NCBI GenBank assembly: GCA_948436975.1
Contig: CAOJJB010000020.1
Coordinates: forward strand, 1-35,274
Source of the DNA: an uncultured Clostridium sp.
Lineage (GTDB): Bacteria; Bacillota; Clostridia; TANB77; CAG-508
Direction: 5' to 3'
Length of the DNA: 35,274 bases
Positions within the stretch are counted from its first letter, which is position 1; the number at the start of each line of letters is the position of its first letter. Of this stretch, positions 9,124 through 17,319 are shown in pieces. Made by a program: the position numbers and the translations under genes. The notes below the pieces were generated by a model. That model saw only the letters and a program-made list of their open reading frames with translations. It searched no databases and was not told the origin of the DNA.

Positions 9124-10512
9124 TTATGCTTTTTCTACTTTTGTTCCTTCTTTACTATCTTTTACCAAATATCCTTTTTCTATTAATATATCTCTAATTC
9201 TATCAGATTCATTCCAATTTTTATTTTCTCTTGCTTGATTTCTTTTTATAATTAAATCTTGTATTTCCATTGGTAAATCAGCTTCTTCACTTTTTTTATA
9301 GCTTTCTAGATTTAACCCTAATACTTCATCAAATTTCAAAAGAAGTTTTTGAATTTTTTTAGATTTTTTAGGATTTTTAATAATTTCCCAAATAACACTC
9401 ATTGCTACTGGCATATTTAAGTCATCATTTATTGCTTCTAAAAATTTTTCTTCATATTTTTTTATTTCTTCATCAGATATTTCATCTGTTCCTTCACTAT
9501 GTTTCAAATATCCTTCTCTTAGTCTGTTTAAAGCTATTTTTGCAGATTCCATTGCTTCAAATGTAAAATTTATTTGTGCTCTATAATTAGAAGTATAATT
9601 AAACATTCTATATACTAAAGGTTCATAACCTTTTTCTTCTAGATCCTTTAATGTATATAAATTATTTAAACTTTTTGACATTTTTCCACCATTAATTTGT
9701 AAAAATTCAACATGCATCCAATAATTTGCTGGTATTTTTCCACAAAAACCTTTACTTTGTGCTATTTCATTTTCATGGTGTATTGGAATATGATCTACTC
9801 CTCCTGTATGAATATCAAATTTTTCTCCTAAATATTTATATCCCATTGCTGAACATTCTAAATGCCATCCTGGATAAGATTTTCCGAAAAATGAATCCCA
9901 TTTCATTATATGGTTTTCAGGTGCTTTTATCCATAAAGCAAAATCTGATATATTTTTTTTATTTTTATCAAATTCTACTCTTGCTCCTGCCTTTTGGTCT
10001 TCTATATTTCTATTAGATAATATTCCATATTTGTTTAATTTTGATGTATCAAAATATATTGTATCTTCTGTTTGATATGTATATCCATTTTCTATAATTT
10101 TTTGTACATATTCTTCCATTATATCAATATGCTCTGTTGCTCTAGCTATTATTTCAGGTCTATCTATATTTAAACTATCTATATCTTTTAAAAATGCATT
10201 CATATAAAATTCAGCTATTTCATATGGATTTTTATTTTCTCTTTTAGCTGCTTTTAACATTTTATCTTCACCTTCATCAGCATCTGATACTAAATGTCCT
10301 ACATCTGTTATATTCATAACATGTTTTAATTTATAACCATTATATTTTAGAACTCTTCTTAAGTTATCCATAAATAAATATGCTCTTAAGTTTCCTATAT
10401 GTGCGAAATAATATACAGTAGGACCACATGAATACATTTTTACTTCTTTTTGATTATTTGAAATAAATTCTTCTTTTTTTCTCGTTAGTGTATTGTAAAT
10501 TTTTATACTCAT
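9124..10512 (-). CDS. cysS: Cysteinyl-tRNA synthetase
   Basis: Class I aminoacyl-tRNA synthetase that charges tRNA-Cys. Its 462 residues match the family. The first ATP motif is HIGN (38-41, the HIGH box) and the second is KMSKS (277-281). The zinc ligands C29, C220, H245 and E249 are all in place. The ATG is preceded by AGGAG at seven bases. Only 58 bases separate it from the penicillin-binding protein gene, including a GC-rich hairpin at 10538-10556 just before the ribosome binding site. There is no room for a T-box leader, so it is probably read from the upstream gene or from a promoter inside it. Confidence 0.98.
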   Translation of the reverse strand: MSIKIYNTLTRKKEEFISNNQKEVKMYSCGPTVYYFAHIGNLRAYLFMDNLRRVLKYNGYKLKHVMNITDVGHLVSDADEGEDKMLKAAKRENKNPYEIAEFYMNAFLKDIDSLNIDRPEIIARATEHIDIMEEYVQKIIENGYTYQTEDTIYFDTSKLNKYGILSNRNIEDQKAGARVEFDKNKKNISDFALWIKAPENHIMKWDSFFGKSYPGWHLECSAMGYKYLGEKFDIHTGGVDHIPIHHENEIAQSKGFCGKIPANYWMHVEFLQINGGKMSKSLNNLYTLKDLEEKGYEPLVYRMFNYTSNYRAQINFTFEAMESAKIALNRLREGYLKHSEGTDEISDEEIKKYEEKFLEAINDDLNMPVAMSVIWEIIKNPKKSKKIQKLLLKFDEVLGLNLESYKKSEEADLPMEIQDLIIKRNQARENKNWNESDRIRDILIEKGYLVKDSKEGTKVEKA

Positions 10513-10537
10513 GTTTTTTCTCCTTATACTAATTTTC

Positions 10538-10556
10538 GGGCGGATTATATCCGCCC
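10538..10556 (-). other. GC-rich hairpin between PBP gene and cysS
   Basis: A perfect 8-bp stem (GGGCGGAT at 10538-10545 with its complement at 10549-10556) and a 3-base loop, striking in such AT-rich DNA. On the minus-strand transcript it is followed by an A-rich stretch and the cysS ribosome binding site rather than a U-tract, so it is not a standard terminator in that direction. It may stabilise or process the mRNA between the two cistrons. On the plus strand a T-rich stretch follows, but no plus-strand gene ends here. Confidence 0.6.
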
Positions 10557-10570
10557 TTATATTTTATTTA

Positions 10571-13252
10571 TTATGTTGTTGGTGTTGTTGGATCTGTTGG
10601 TGTTGTTGGATCTGTTGGTGTTGTTGGATCCGTTGGTGTTGGTGGGTCTGTTGGTGTTGTTGGGTCTGTTGGTGTTGTTGGATCCGTTGGTGTTGTTGGG
10701 TCTGTCGGTTTTGATGGATCTGTTGGCTTCGTTGTGTCTGTCGGTTTTGATGGATCTGTTGGTTTTGTCGGTGTTGTTGGTTTACTATTGTTATCATTAG
10801 TAGTATTAGTATTATTTGGTGTTGTTGGTGTTGTCGGTGTTGGTGTTGCTGGTGGTGCTGGTGTTGCTGGAGCACCGCCTCCTTGATGTAATGGACAACT
10901 TCCTTCAGGTGCTCCTGATGTTGTATGTTGTGAAGTCCATACTGTATCTCTCTCACGTTCTGGTAAAAATCCTGTTCTTTCTGTAACATTTGGACAAAAT
11001 TCTGTTGCATTTAATCCTGAATCATTACATATTCTTATAGCTGAATGTCCTTCACAATGTTCTGTTGGTATAATACTTGAGGTAAATAATTCTGTATATA
11101 CATTTCCTCCACATCCTTCTGTTGCTAATTTTCCTGATATTTTACACACAGATTGTTTTATTATACCATCTGGTTCTTCAAATTTAGCATTATCTAAATC
11201 TTTATGAATTGCTGTCATAACTGCATCCCAAATTTGTCCTGCTGGGTTTCCTGAAAATTTTACTCTTGCATTATGAACATAACCATACCATGCTACTCCT
11301 GTATAATATGGTGTAAATCCACAAAGCCATCTATCATACTCATCATTTGTTGTACCTGTTTTAGCTGCAACATCCATTCCAGGAATTGCACAATATTTAG
11401 CTGTTCCTTCTCCTCCTATTACTGGTTCTGTTAATATATTTTTTTCTATATAAGCATTTTGTTCACTCATTACTTTTGTTTCTTCTTGTTTTGGTTCATA
11501 TACAACATTGTCTTTACTATCTGTTACTTTTGTATAAAAAGTTGGTGTTATATATACTCCATCATTTGCTATTGCTGAATATGCACCAGCCATTTCAGTT
11601 GGTGATACTCCATGTTGTAAACCACCTAAAGATAATGATAATCCCTCTTCTGTAAAATCTGGTAATCCTATACTTTTACAAAAATCAACAGATGCTTCTG
11701 TTCCTATATTTGATAATGCTTTAGCATGTGGTATATTAGCAGATATCTCTATGGCTCTTCTCATATTCATTAATCCTCTAAATCCCTCATACCATTCTTT
11801 TGGAGCCCATGATCCCCAATTTGTAGGACAGTCATCATATACTGTAGCTCCTGTAATAGTTCCTGTTTCTAGTCCTGGAGCAATTACTGAAATTGGCTTC
11901 ATTGAAGATCCTGTTTGTTTTTTTATTGATGTAGGATAATTTAAGTATCCTAATTTAGTTATTGCTGTTCTTTCATCTTTATTTCCATTAGCTGTTGCTG
12001 CTGCAACCACTTGACCTGTTTTATGATCCATTATTACCATTGTTGGAATTGAATATTGTTTTATTGATTCTTTTTCTCCAGTATCTTTATTTTTATCTGT
12101 ATATGTTGTTGAAGTTATATATTTCGGTTTTACAATTTCTTCTTCTAATACTGATTGTATATCTGTTTTCTGAGTTGTATATATTTTTAGACCACTACTA
12201 TATAAAGTCATTTCTGCCATATCTCTATTCATATCTTCATTATCTGCCATAATTTGATCTAAAATTTGATCAATTGCTGCTTCTGTAAGATATGATACAT
12301 CAGTTGTTACACTAGCACTTTCACCTTTTTTAAAATTCAACCCACGATCTACTTCTGCAATAGCTTCATTATACTGTTCATCAGAAATATATGATACTTC
12401 TTTCATTTTTCCTAAAACAGTTTTAGTTCTTTTATTTATCTTTTCTTTCATATTATTCTTTTTAGTTTCATCACCATCATATTCTTCAAATGGTTTATAT
12501 CCATTTGGAGAATGATTTATTCCTGCCATATATGCACATTCTGCAATACTTAAGTCTTTTGCACTTTTATCAAAATAATAAATAGAACCTAATTCAACTC
12601 CATTTACATCATCTCCACCAATAAATATTAGGTTTAGATATAATTCTAATATTTGATCTTTTGATAGGTAATGTTCAACTTGAATAGCTTTTGAAATTTC
12701 TTTTACTTTTCTTACTACTCCTGCTAATGCTGTATTATCTTTTTCTTTTGTTATGTTTTTTATAACTTGTTGTGTTATTGTACTACCACCAAAACTTGAA
12801 CTTCCTCCATGTAATACATATGTAGCTGTTGCATAAGTTGTTCTTCCTATATCTATACCTGAATGTTGATAAAATCTTTCATCTTCTATTGCAACATACG
12901 CTTTGGGTAAATATTCTGACATATCAGATAAGCTTATACTTTTTCTTTTTGTTCCTCCACTTAATTCTGCAATTTTATTTCCATCTGCATCATATACAGT
13001 GGAATTTTCATATCCTACAACTAAACTTGCTTCATCAATTTTAAGTTCATCTCCAAATATACCTACAAATGCTCCTACTAATATACCAGCTCCAATAATT
13101 ACTAATAAAATAAATACTAGTATACCTATTTTTATTCCTTTTGATAATTTTGGGTGTTTATCTTTAAATTTAACTTTTCCATTCTTTGATTTATTTTGCT
13201 TATTTGAGTCTGAATTTTTAGTTCTTTTTGTTTCTATTTTTTCTGTTTCCAT
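10571..13252 (-). CDS. ponA: Class A penicillin-binding protein (PBP1A type)
   Basis: Bifunctional peptidoglycan synthase, 893 residues, membrane-anchored with its catalytic domains outside. A lysine-rich cytoplasmic start is followed by a membrane segment at about 40-64. The GT51 glycosyltransferase shows E123 in EDERFYQHSGID and GGSTITQQVIKN at 155-166. The transpeptidase has S449-S-M-K452, S504-A-N506 and K631-T-G633. After it comes a cysteine-containing region (about 700-790) with paired cysteines, then a 100-residue Pro/Thr/Asp tail (794-893) built from hexapeptide repeats. The length excess over typical PBP1A comes largely from this tail. AAAGGAGG lies just before the ATG. It heads the run leading to cysS, the FemX-like gene and the racemase. 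Confidence 0.96.
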   Translation of the reverse strand: METEKIETKRTKNSDSNKQNKSKNGKVKFKDKHPKLSKGIKIGILVFILLVIIGAGILVGAFVGIFGDELKIDEASLVVGYENSTVYDADGNKIAELSGGTKRKSISLSDMSEYLPKAYVAIEDERFYQHSGIDIGRTTYATATYVLHGGSSSFGGSTITQQVIKNITKEKDNTALAGVVRKVKEISKAIQVEHYLSKDQILELYLNLIFIGGDDVNGVELGSIYYFDKSAKDLSIAECAYMAGINHSPNGYKPFEEYDGDETKKNNMKEKINKRTKTVLGKMKEVSYISDEQYNEAIAEVDRGLNFKKGESASVTTDVSYLTEAAIDQILDQIMADNEDMNRDMAEMTLYSSGLKIYTTQKTDIQSVLEEEIVKPKYITSTTYTDKNKDTGEKESIKQYSIPTMVIMDHKTGQVVAAATANGNKDERTAITKLGYLNYPTSIKKQTGSSMKPISVIAPGLETGTITGATVYDDCPTNWGSWAPKEWYEGFRGLMNMRRAIEISANIPHAKALSNIGTEASVDFCKSIGLPDFTEEGLSLSLGGLQHGVSPTEMAGAYSAIANDGVYITPTFYTKVTDSKDNVVYEPKQEETKVMSEQNAYIEKNILTEPVIGGEGTAKYCAIPGMDVAAKTGTTNDEYDRWLCGFTPYYTGVAWYGYVHNARVKFSGNPAGQIWDAVMTAIHKDLDNAKFEEPDGIIKQSVCKISGKLATEGCGGNVYTELFTSSIIPTEHCEGHSAIRICNDSGLNATEFCPNVTERTGFLPERERDTVWTSQHTTSGAPEGSCPLHQGGGAPATPAPPATPTPTTPTTPNNTNTTNDNNSKPTTPTKPTDPSKPTDTTKPTDPSKPTDPTTPTDPTTPTDPTTPTDPPTPTDPTTPTDPTTPTDPTTPTT
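10578..10757 (-). repeat. Ten 18-bp tandem repeats in the PBP gene
   Basis: Ten consecutive 18-base units (GTTGGTGTTGTTGGATCT on the plus strand) fill the 3' end of the PBP gene. Seven units (10578-10703) are nearly identical; the last three (10704-10757) are diverged. Each unit encodes one TPTDPT hexapeptide, so gain or loss of units stays in frame and changes only tail length. The unit differences are mostly silent or conservative, indicating selection on the protein. Confidence 0.9.
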
Positions 13253-13316
13253 AATTCCTCCTTTTATAGTAAACTTAAAATTTGTCTTAATCTTATTTTC
13301 CTATTTATCAAAATGT

Positions 13317-13345
13317 ATTATATTATAATTATATAAAAAGTTAAA
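13317..13345 (-). promoter_or_regulatory. Possible promoter of the PBP gene
   Basis: In the 167-base gap between dprA and the PBP gene, the minus strand has a perfect TATAAT (13317-13322) 17 bases after TTTAAC (13340-13345). The -35 is weak, and the region is so A/T-rich that chance matches are likely. No clear terminator for dprA is visible in the gap. Confidence 0.35.
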
Positions 13346-13419
13346 GCTTTTTTTATTATTTTTTTCTTAAAATTTCATTATATTAACTTTATTTACATTT
13401 TTTAACAATAATAAAATTT

Positions 13420-14280
13420 CTAGTAAAATAAATCATTTACATTACTAAATATAAAAGCTCCTTCTTCTATTAATTTATTGGTTCCCACCGAATTCTTAGA
13501 AGTAATATTTCCTGGTACAGCAAATACGTCTTTTCCCTGTTCTAGTGCATAATCTACTGTAATAAGACTGCCACTATTTTCCCTTGCTTCCACTACAATA
13601 ATCTTTTTTGATAATCCACTTATAATTCTATTTCTTAATGGAAAATTATATTTTTCAGGTTTTGTTCCCAATTTAAATTCTGATACTACTGTTCCTCCAC
13701 TTTCAAGTATTCTTTCAAACACCTTTTTGTTTTGAAACGGATACACTTCATTATCTGATACACCAGTTCCTAATACAGCTATTGTTTTTCCAATATTACT
13801 ATCTAAACTACCTAAATGAGCATATTTATCTATTCCTATTGCTAAACCACTTACTACATTTACATTTCTATCTGAAATTTCTTTTGCTAATTTTCTAGCT
13901 ACATACTCTCCATAGTTGCTTGCTTGTCTAGCTCCTACAATTGCTATACAATCATCATATAAATTTTCTACTCTTCCTCTAATATATAAAAAAGCTGGCC
14001 TGTTAGTAATATTTTTTAAACTATTAGGATATTCTTCTGAATTAAAAGGAATTAATTTTATTTTATTATTTTCTAAATATTTAATATATATATCTAAATT
14101 TATCCTAAATTTTTTATCTAAAATTATATTAATATTCCTCTCATCTAAGCCATATTTAATTAATTCTTTTTTTGTTAAATTCCAAATAGTCTTACTACTT
14201 TTATAATATTCTAATAAATCTAATTTATTACTATTACTAATATTTGTATTTGAAAACCAAATATCATATTCATTTATCAT
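13420..14280 (-). CDS. dprA: DNA-processing protein DprA
   Basis: Loads RecA onto incoming single-stranded DNA during natural transformation; also widespread in bacteria not known to be competent. The Rossmann-like core is clear: IVGARQASNYGE, VSGLAIGIDKYAH, then VVSEF, FPLRNRIISGLS and EARENSGSLITVDYALEQG. At 286 residues it ends directly after the core (INKLIEEGA-like segment, then FSNVNDLFY), so it lacks the C-terminal winged-helix domain of longer homologues. AAAGGAGG precedes the ATG. It is separated from the upstream folD operon by a terminator at 14384-14409 and probably has its own promoter. Confidence 0.95.
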   Translation of the reverse strand: MINEYDIWFSNTNISNSNKLDLLEYYKSSKTIWNLTKKELIKYGLDERNINIILDKKFRINLDIYIKYLENNKIKLIPFNSEEYPNSLKNITNRPAFLYIRGRVENLYDDCIAIVGARQASNYGEYVARKLAKEISDRNVNVVSGLAIGIDKYAHLGSLDSNIGKTIAVLGTGVSDNEVYPFQNKKVFERILESGGTVVSEFKLGTKPEKYNFPLRNRIISGLSKKIIVVEARENSGSLITVDYALEQGKDVFAVPGNITSKNSVGTNKLIEEGAFIFSNVNDLFY

Positions 14281-14356
14281 AAAAATTCCTCCTTTATATT
14301 TAATATTGACAAATCAAAAACTAATTGCAAATATCATTTTTGCTCTATATGCTAAA

Positions 14357-14386
14357 ATTATAAAATAATTTTATATATAATATAAA
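14357..14386 (-). promoter_or_regulatory. Possible promoter of dprA
   Basis: Minus-strand TTTATA (14381-14386), 18-base spacer, perfect TATAAT (14357-14362), placed right after the folD terminator and about 77 bases before the dprA ATG. The location makes sense, but the surrounding A/T-richness lowers confidence. Confidence 0.35.
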
Positions 14387-14409
14387 AAAAGCATAGAAAT
14401 TAATTTCTA
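14384..14409 (-). terminator. Terminator of the folD operon
   Basis: Stem TAGAAA/TTTCTA with a TTAA loop (14394-14409), followed on the minus-strand transcript after three bases by seven U residues (14390-14384). It lies about 70 bases past the folD stop and before dprA. The stem is short but the U-tract is strong. Confidence 0.7.
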
Positions 14410-14481
14410 CACCCCTATAAACATTTTTAAATTTATAAATTATTTTGCATTTTGTATATCTATAAATGATTAAAATATATA

Positions 14482-15342
14482 TTAACAGTCCTCAAATTGA
14501 CATTTTTTTGTAGCCTTTATTACATTTGTTAAAAGCATTGCAATAGTCATAGGTCCTACTCCACCTGGTACTGGTGTAATATAGCTAGCTTTCTCAAAAA
14601 TACCATCATAATCTACATCTCCACATATTGTACCATCTTCAAGTCTGTTTATTCCTACATCTATTACTACTGCTCCTGTTTTTACCATATTTTCTTTTAC
14701 AAATTTCGGTTTTCCAATTGCTGCAATTAATATATCTGCATTTTTTGTTACTTCTTCTATATTTTTAGTTCTAGAATGACATACTGTTACAGTTGAATTT
14801 TTATTTAACATACATTGTATCATTGGTTTCCCTACAATATTGCTTCTTCCTAAAATTACCGCATTTTTTCCTTCTGTTTCTATATTATATTCTTCAAGCA
14901 TTTTTACTATTCCATATGGTGTACAAGATATAAATGCATCTTCCCCAATAGTTAAATTTCCTACATTAATTGGATTAAATCCATCAACATCTTTTTCTGG
15001 CGAAATTGTTCTAAATGCTTTATTTATATCTATATGTTTTGGTACAGGACTTTGTAATAAAATTCCATGAATTGTATTATCATTATTTAATTTTTTTATT
15101 GTATCTAATAAAACTTGTTCAGTTGTATTAGCATCAAATAAAAATTCTTGAAATTCAATTCCAACTTTTTCACATGCTTTAGATTTATTTCTAACATATA
15201 CTTGTGAACCTGGATCTTCTCCAACCATAATTACTGCTAATTTTGGAATAATACCATTTTCTTTTAATTTATTTACTTCTTTTCTTAGTTCTTTTCTTAC
15301 TTTTTTTGCAAGTTCTTTTCCATTAATTATCTCTGCCATCAT
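14482..15342 (-). CDS. folD: FolD bifunctional methylene-THF dehydrogenase/cyclohydrolase
   Basis: One-carbon enzyme that oxidises 5,10-methylene-tetrahydrofolate and hydrolyses the product to 10-formyl-tetrahydrofolate, making NADPH. Its 286 residues match the family. YVRNKSKACE carries the active-site Tyr and Lys; GILLQSPVP, SPEKDVDGFN and TPVPGGVGPMT are signature blocks, and GRSNIVGKP is the dinucleotide-binding loop. Two ATGs stand in tandem at the start. The ribosome binding site AGGAGG (15367-15372) lies 24 bases upstream, too far for normal use, with a hairpin in between that would restore a 9-base spacing. It is the last gene of the operon that includes the sortase and its likely substrate; a terminator follows. 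Confidence 0.97.
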   Translation of the reverse strand: MMAEIINGKELAKKVRKELRKEVNKLKENGIIPKLAVIMVGEDPGSQVYVRNKSKACEKVGIEFQEFLFDANTTEQVLLDTIKKLNNDNTIHGILLQSPVPKHIDINKAFRTISPEKDVDGFNPINVGNLTIGEDAFISCTPYGIVKMLEEYNIETEGKNAVILGRSNIVGKPMIQCMLNKNSTVTVCHSRTKNIEEVTKNADILIAAIGKPKFVKENMVKTGAVVIDVGINRLEDGTICGDVDYDGIFEKASYITPVPGGVGPMTIAMLLTNVIKATKKCQFEDC

Positions 15343-15349
15343 TTATATT

Positions 15350-15372
15350 AGTTGTAAAACAACTATCCTCCT
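15350..15372 (-). promoter_or_regulatory. Ribosome binding site of folD bridged by a hairpin
   Basis: On the minus-strand mRNA, AGGAGG (15372-15367) is followed by two bases, then a hairpin AGUUGU-UUU-ACAACU (15364-15350), then seven bases to the first AUG. The linear distance is 24 bases; excluding the 15-base hairpin leaves nine, an ideal spacing. There is no other Shine-Dalgarno near the start. This resembles the known arrangement in phage T4 gene 38, where a hairpin brings a distant site close to the start. The role here is inference. Confidence 0.65.
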
Positions 15373-15375
15373 ATA

Positions 15376-16443
15376 TTATTTTTTTATATAATATACTCCT
15401 ATTGTTATACCACATATTGCAATTGTTGTCATTATAATATAAAGAACTGTTGCAATATTGTTTCCTACTTCTGGTAATATTCCTATTTCTTCTTGAATTT
15501 CAGATAAAATTTCTTCTTCTGTTTTTTCTATATCTGTATCATCTGTAAGTTCTTCTTCTGATGTCTCTTCCGTTTTTTCTGTTGTTAACAATCTTGTAGC
15601 TATATAAACTACTTGTCCATTATAATTGACTCTTGACCAACCATTATCTGCTATTCCTGTTCTAGTTATCTCTTGTCCTTGTGTTAAAAATCCTACCTTA
15701 TCACTTGCTGTACTCCAACTTTTTCTTAAATTACATTCTTGAGTTGCATAAACTGTTTCATTCACTTCTTGAAATTTTATTTCTACTGGAGTTGTTGTTA
15801 AATATTGACTAGATATATATACTGTTGTTCCATTATATACTACTCTTGACCAACCATTGCTCGCTATTCCTGTTCTTTTTAAAATTGTTCCTTTTTCCAA
15901 AGTAGTTATTTTTTCACTATTTGTTGAATAACTTTTTCTAACATTACATCTGTCAGATGTATAAACGGTTTCATTTATATCAGAAAAAGTAATTTGTGGT
16001 TGTTCATTATTACTTACTGGATTTTCTACAGTAGGTGCTACCGAATTTGATGCTATATTTATTGATGCTGATTTTGAACCTCCTGATTCCACTGTATTTG
16101 CATTTGCATCAGATATTACTATATTTGATGCTGTAACTGTTGCATTTCCAGCTACTTTTGCATTAAATGATACTGAATTTGGGAAATCCCCCATACCATT
16201 TAAGTATACTAAACTTTGTGTACTTGTAGTTCCATCACTAAATTTTACTGTTATATTCGCTTGTGCTGAATATGCATTTCCTGGTAATATTAAAGATACC
16301 GTAAAATTACTTCCTATTGTTGTTGATGAAGGACAATTTAATCCAGCTATACTATCAGCACTTACTTTCGTGATAAATACCGAAATCATTCCTATAATCA
16401 TTATCATTAAAATTAATGAAATTTGATATAATACTTTTTTCAT
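15376..16443 (-). CDS. Sortase-anchored surface protein with two SH3 domains
   Basis: Exported protein of 355 residues. A signal peptide covers 1-29 (likely cleavage after VSA). Residues about 32-132 form a beta-rich Ig-like or cohesin-like domain, followed by a polar linker. Two bacterial SH3-type domains lie at 157-217 and 227-288; each begins NETVY and contains GWSRV-x-YNG, and the two are clearly duplicates. An acidic stretch (about 290-320) precedes LPEVG (323-327), a hydrophobic segment (329-352) and a final KK, the layout of a cell-wall sorting signal with V in place of the usual T. The adjacent upstream gene is a sortase, 15 bases away, so this is its likely substrate. The SH3 domains may bind wall peptides. 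The exact role is unknown. Confidence 0.85.
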   Translation of the reverse strand: MKKVLYQISLILMIMIIGMISVFITKVSADSIAGLNCPSSTTIGSNFTVSLILPGNAYSAQANITVKFSDGTTSTQSLVYLNGMGDFPNSVSFNAKVAGNATVTASNIVISDANANTVESGGSKSASINIASNSVAPTVENPVSNNEQPQITFSDINETVYTSDRCNVRKSYSTNSEKITTLEKGTILKRTGIASNGWSRVVYNGTTVYISSQYLTTTPVEIKFQEVNETVYATQECNLRKSWSTASDKVGFLTQGQEITRTGIADNGWSRVNYNGQVVYIATRLLTTEKTEETSEEELTDDTDIEKTEEEILSEIQEEIGILPEVGNNIATVLYIIMTTIAICGITIGVYYIKK

Positions 16444-16458
16444 ATTTCGACCATCCTT

Positions 16459-17304
16459 TTATACATTTTCTTTTGCATTTAAAGTTGTATTATCTGTAGT
16501 ATTAGTTATATTAGTTGTATTTGTATTACTACTATTTGAATTTATAGAGTTTACTTCTTCTGCTTTTACAATAAGTCTTGTAGTAGCTCCTTCATTACAA
16601 GTAATTAATGTAATTTCTATCTTTTCCTCATCTTGTAATAAACATTTTAGATCATCTGGTTCTGTAATATAACTTTCTTTAATTTCGTACTCTGTTTCTT
16701 TTAACTTTTTATCTATTATAACAAATTTATCTCCAACTTTTAATTCTGATAATTTGTCAAAGACCTTTTCGTAATTATGACCTGCTATACAAAAATTACC
16801 ATAATTATTTAAAGTTTCTCCATAAAGTCTTCCAATACCATTTTCTAATGCTTTATCTTCAGTAGAATCTAAAATATATTGTTCAATATTCAAATCTTCT
16901 ATAACAATTTTCCCTAAAACATCATAACCTTCAATTTGTTCAATCATATTATATGCAGTAGTTTCTACAGGTTCTGGATCTAATTCTGGTTCTTTTTCTT
17001 CTGATAAATACTTATATATAAAAAATCCTCCAATTGTAAGTATAATAATTATTGCTAATATTAAAAATATCTTTTTATAATTAATAGTTGTTTCACCATA
17101 AAAATCAATATAATCATTTTCAAATTCATTTTGGTGTCCAAACCCTTCTAAAAATTCATTTGTACTTTTTTCCTTTATATTTTCATCTTCTTTTAAAAAA
17201 TCATATTTATTCTCTTGAATTTCAGTTTTAGTTGAATTCTCATAAGAATAAGAACTAGTATCTTCAAAAGAATTAGGATCTCCTGCATGTTTTCCTCTAC
17301 CCAT
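16459..17304 (-). CDS. Sortase (class D/E-like)
   Basis: Membrane-bound cysteine transpeptidase that joins surface proteins bearing a sorting signal to the wall. Its 281 residues have a long polar cytoplasmic N terminus (1-76), a membrane segment at about 79-98 and an external sortase barrel. Catalytic residues are H176 (IAGHN), C236 (LITC) and R243 (TTRLIVKA). Only six residues separate the Cys and Arg, typical of short-loop classes such as D or E; class assignment is tentative. The C terminus (about 253-281) is a Ser/Asn/Thr-rich tail. GGAGG precedes the ATG and lies in the 15-base gap after uppP. The next gene downstream encodes an LPEVG protein, its probable substrate. Confidence 0.9.
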   Translation of the reverse strand: MGRGKHAGDPNSFEDTSSYSYENSTKTEIQENKYDFLKEDENIKEKSTNEFLEGFGHQNEFENDYIDFYGETTINYKKIFLILAIIIILTIGGFFIYKYLSEEKEPELDPEPVETTAYNMIEQIEGYDVLGKIVIEDLNIEQYILDSTEDKALENGIGRLYGETLNNYGNFCIAGHNYEKVFDKLSELKVGDKFVIIDKKLKETEYEIKESYITEPDDLKCLLQDEEKIEITLITCNEGATTRLIVKAEEVNSINSNSSNTNTTNITNTTDNTTLNAKENV

Positions 17305-17319
17305 ATCTATTCCTCCATT

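Noticed and set aside
10513-10570. T-box leader in front of cysS
   Set aside because: Only 58 bases separate it from the PBP gene, far too short, and no T-box consensus is visible.
10511-10714. Cysteine/tryptophan-rich plus-strand frame, and other frames over the same repeat
   Set aside because: They are antisense or shifted readings of the 18-bp repeats that encode the PBP tail.
10578-10757. Regular repeats considered as a CRISPR array
   Set aside because: The 18-bp units are contiguous with no unique spacers and lie inside a coding sequence.
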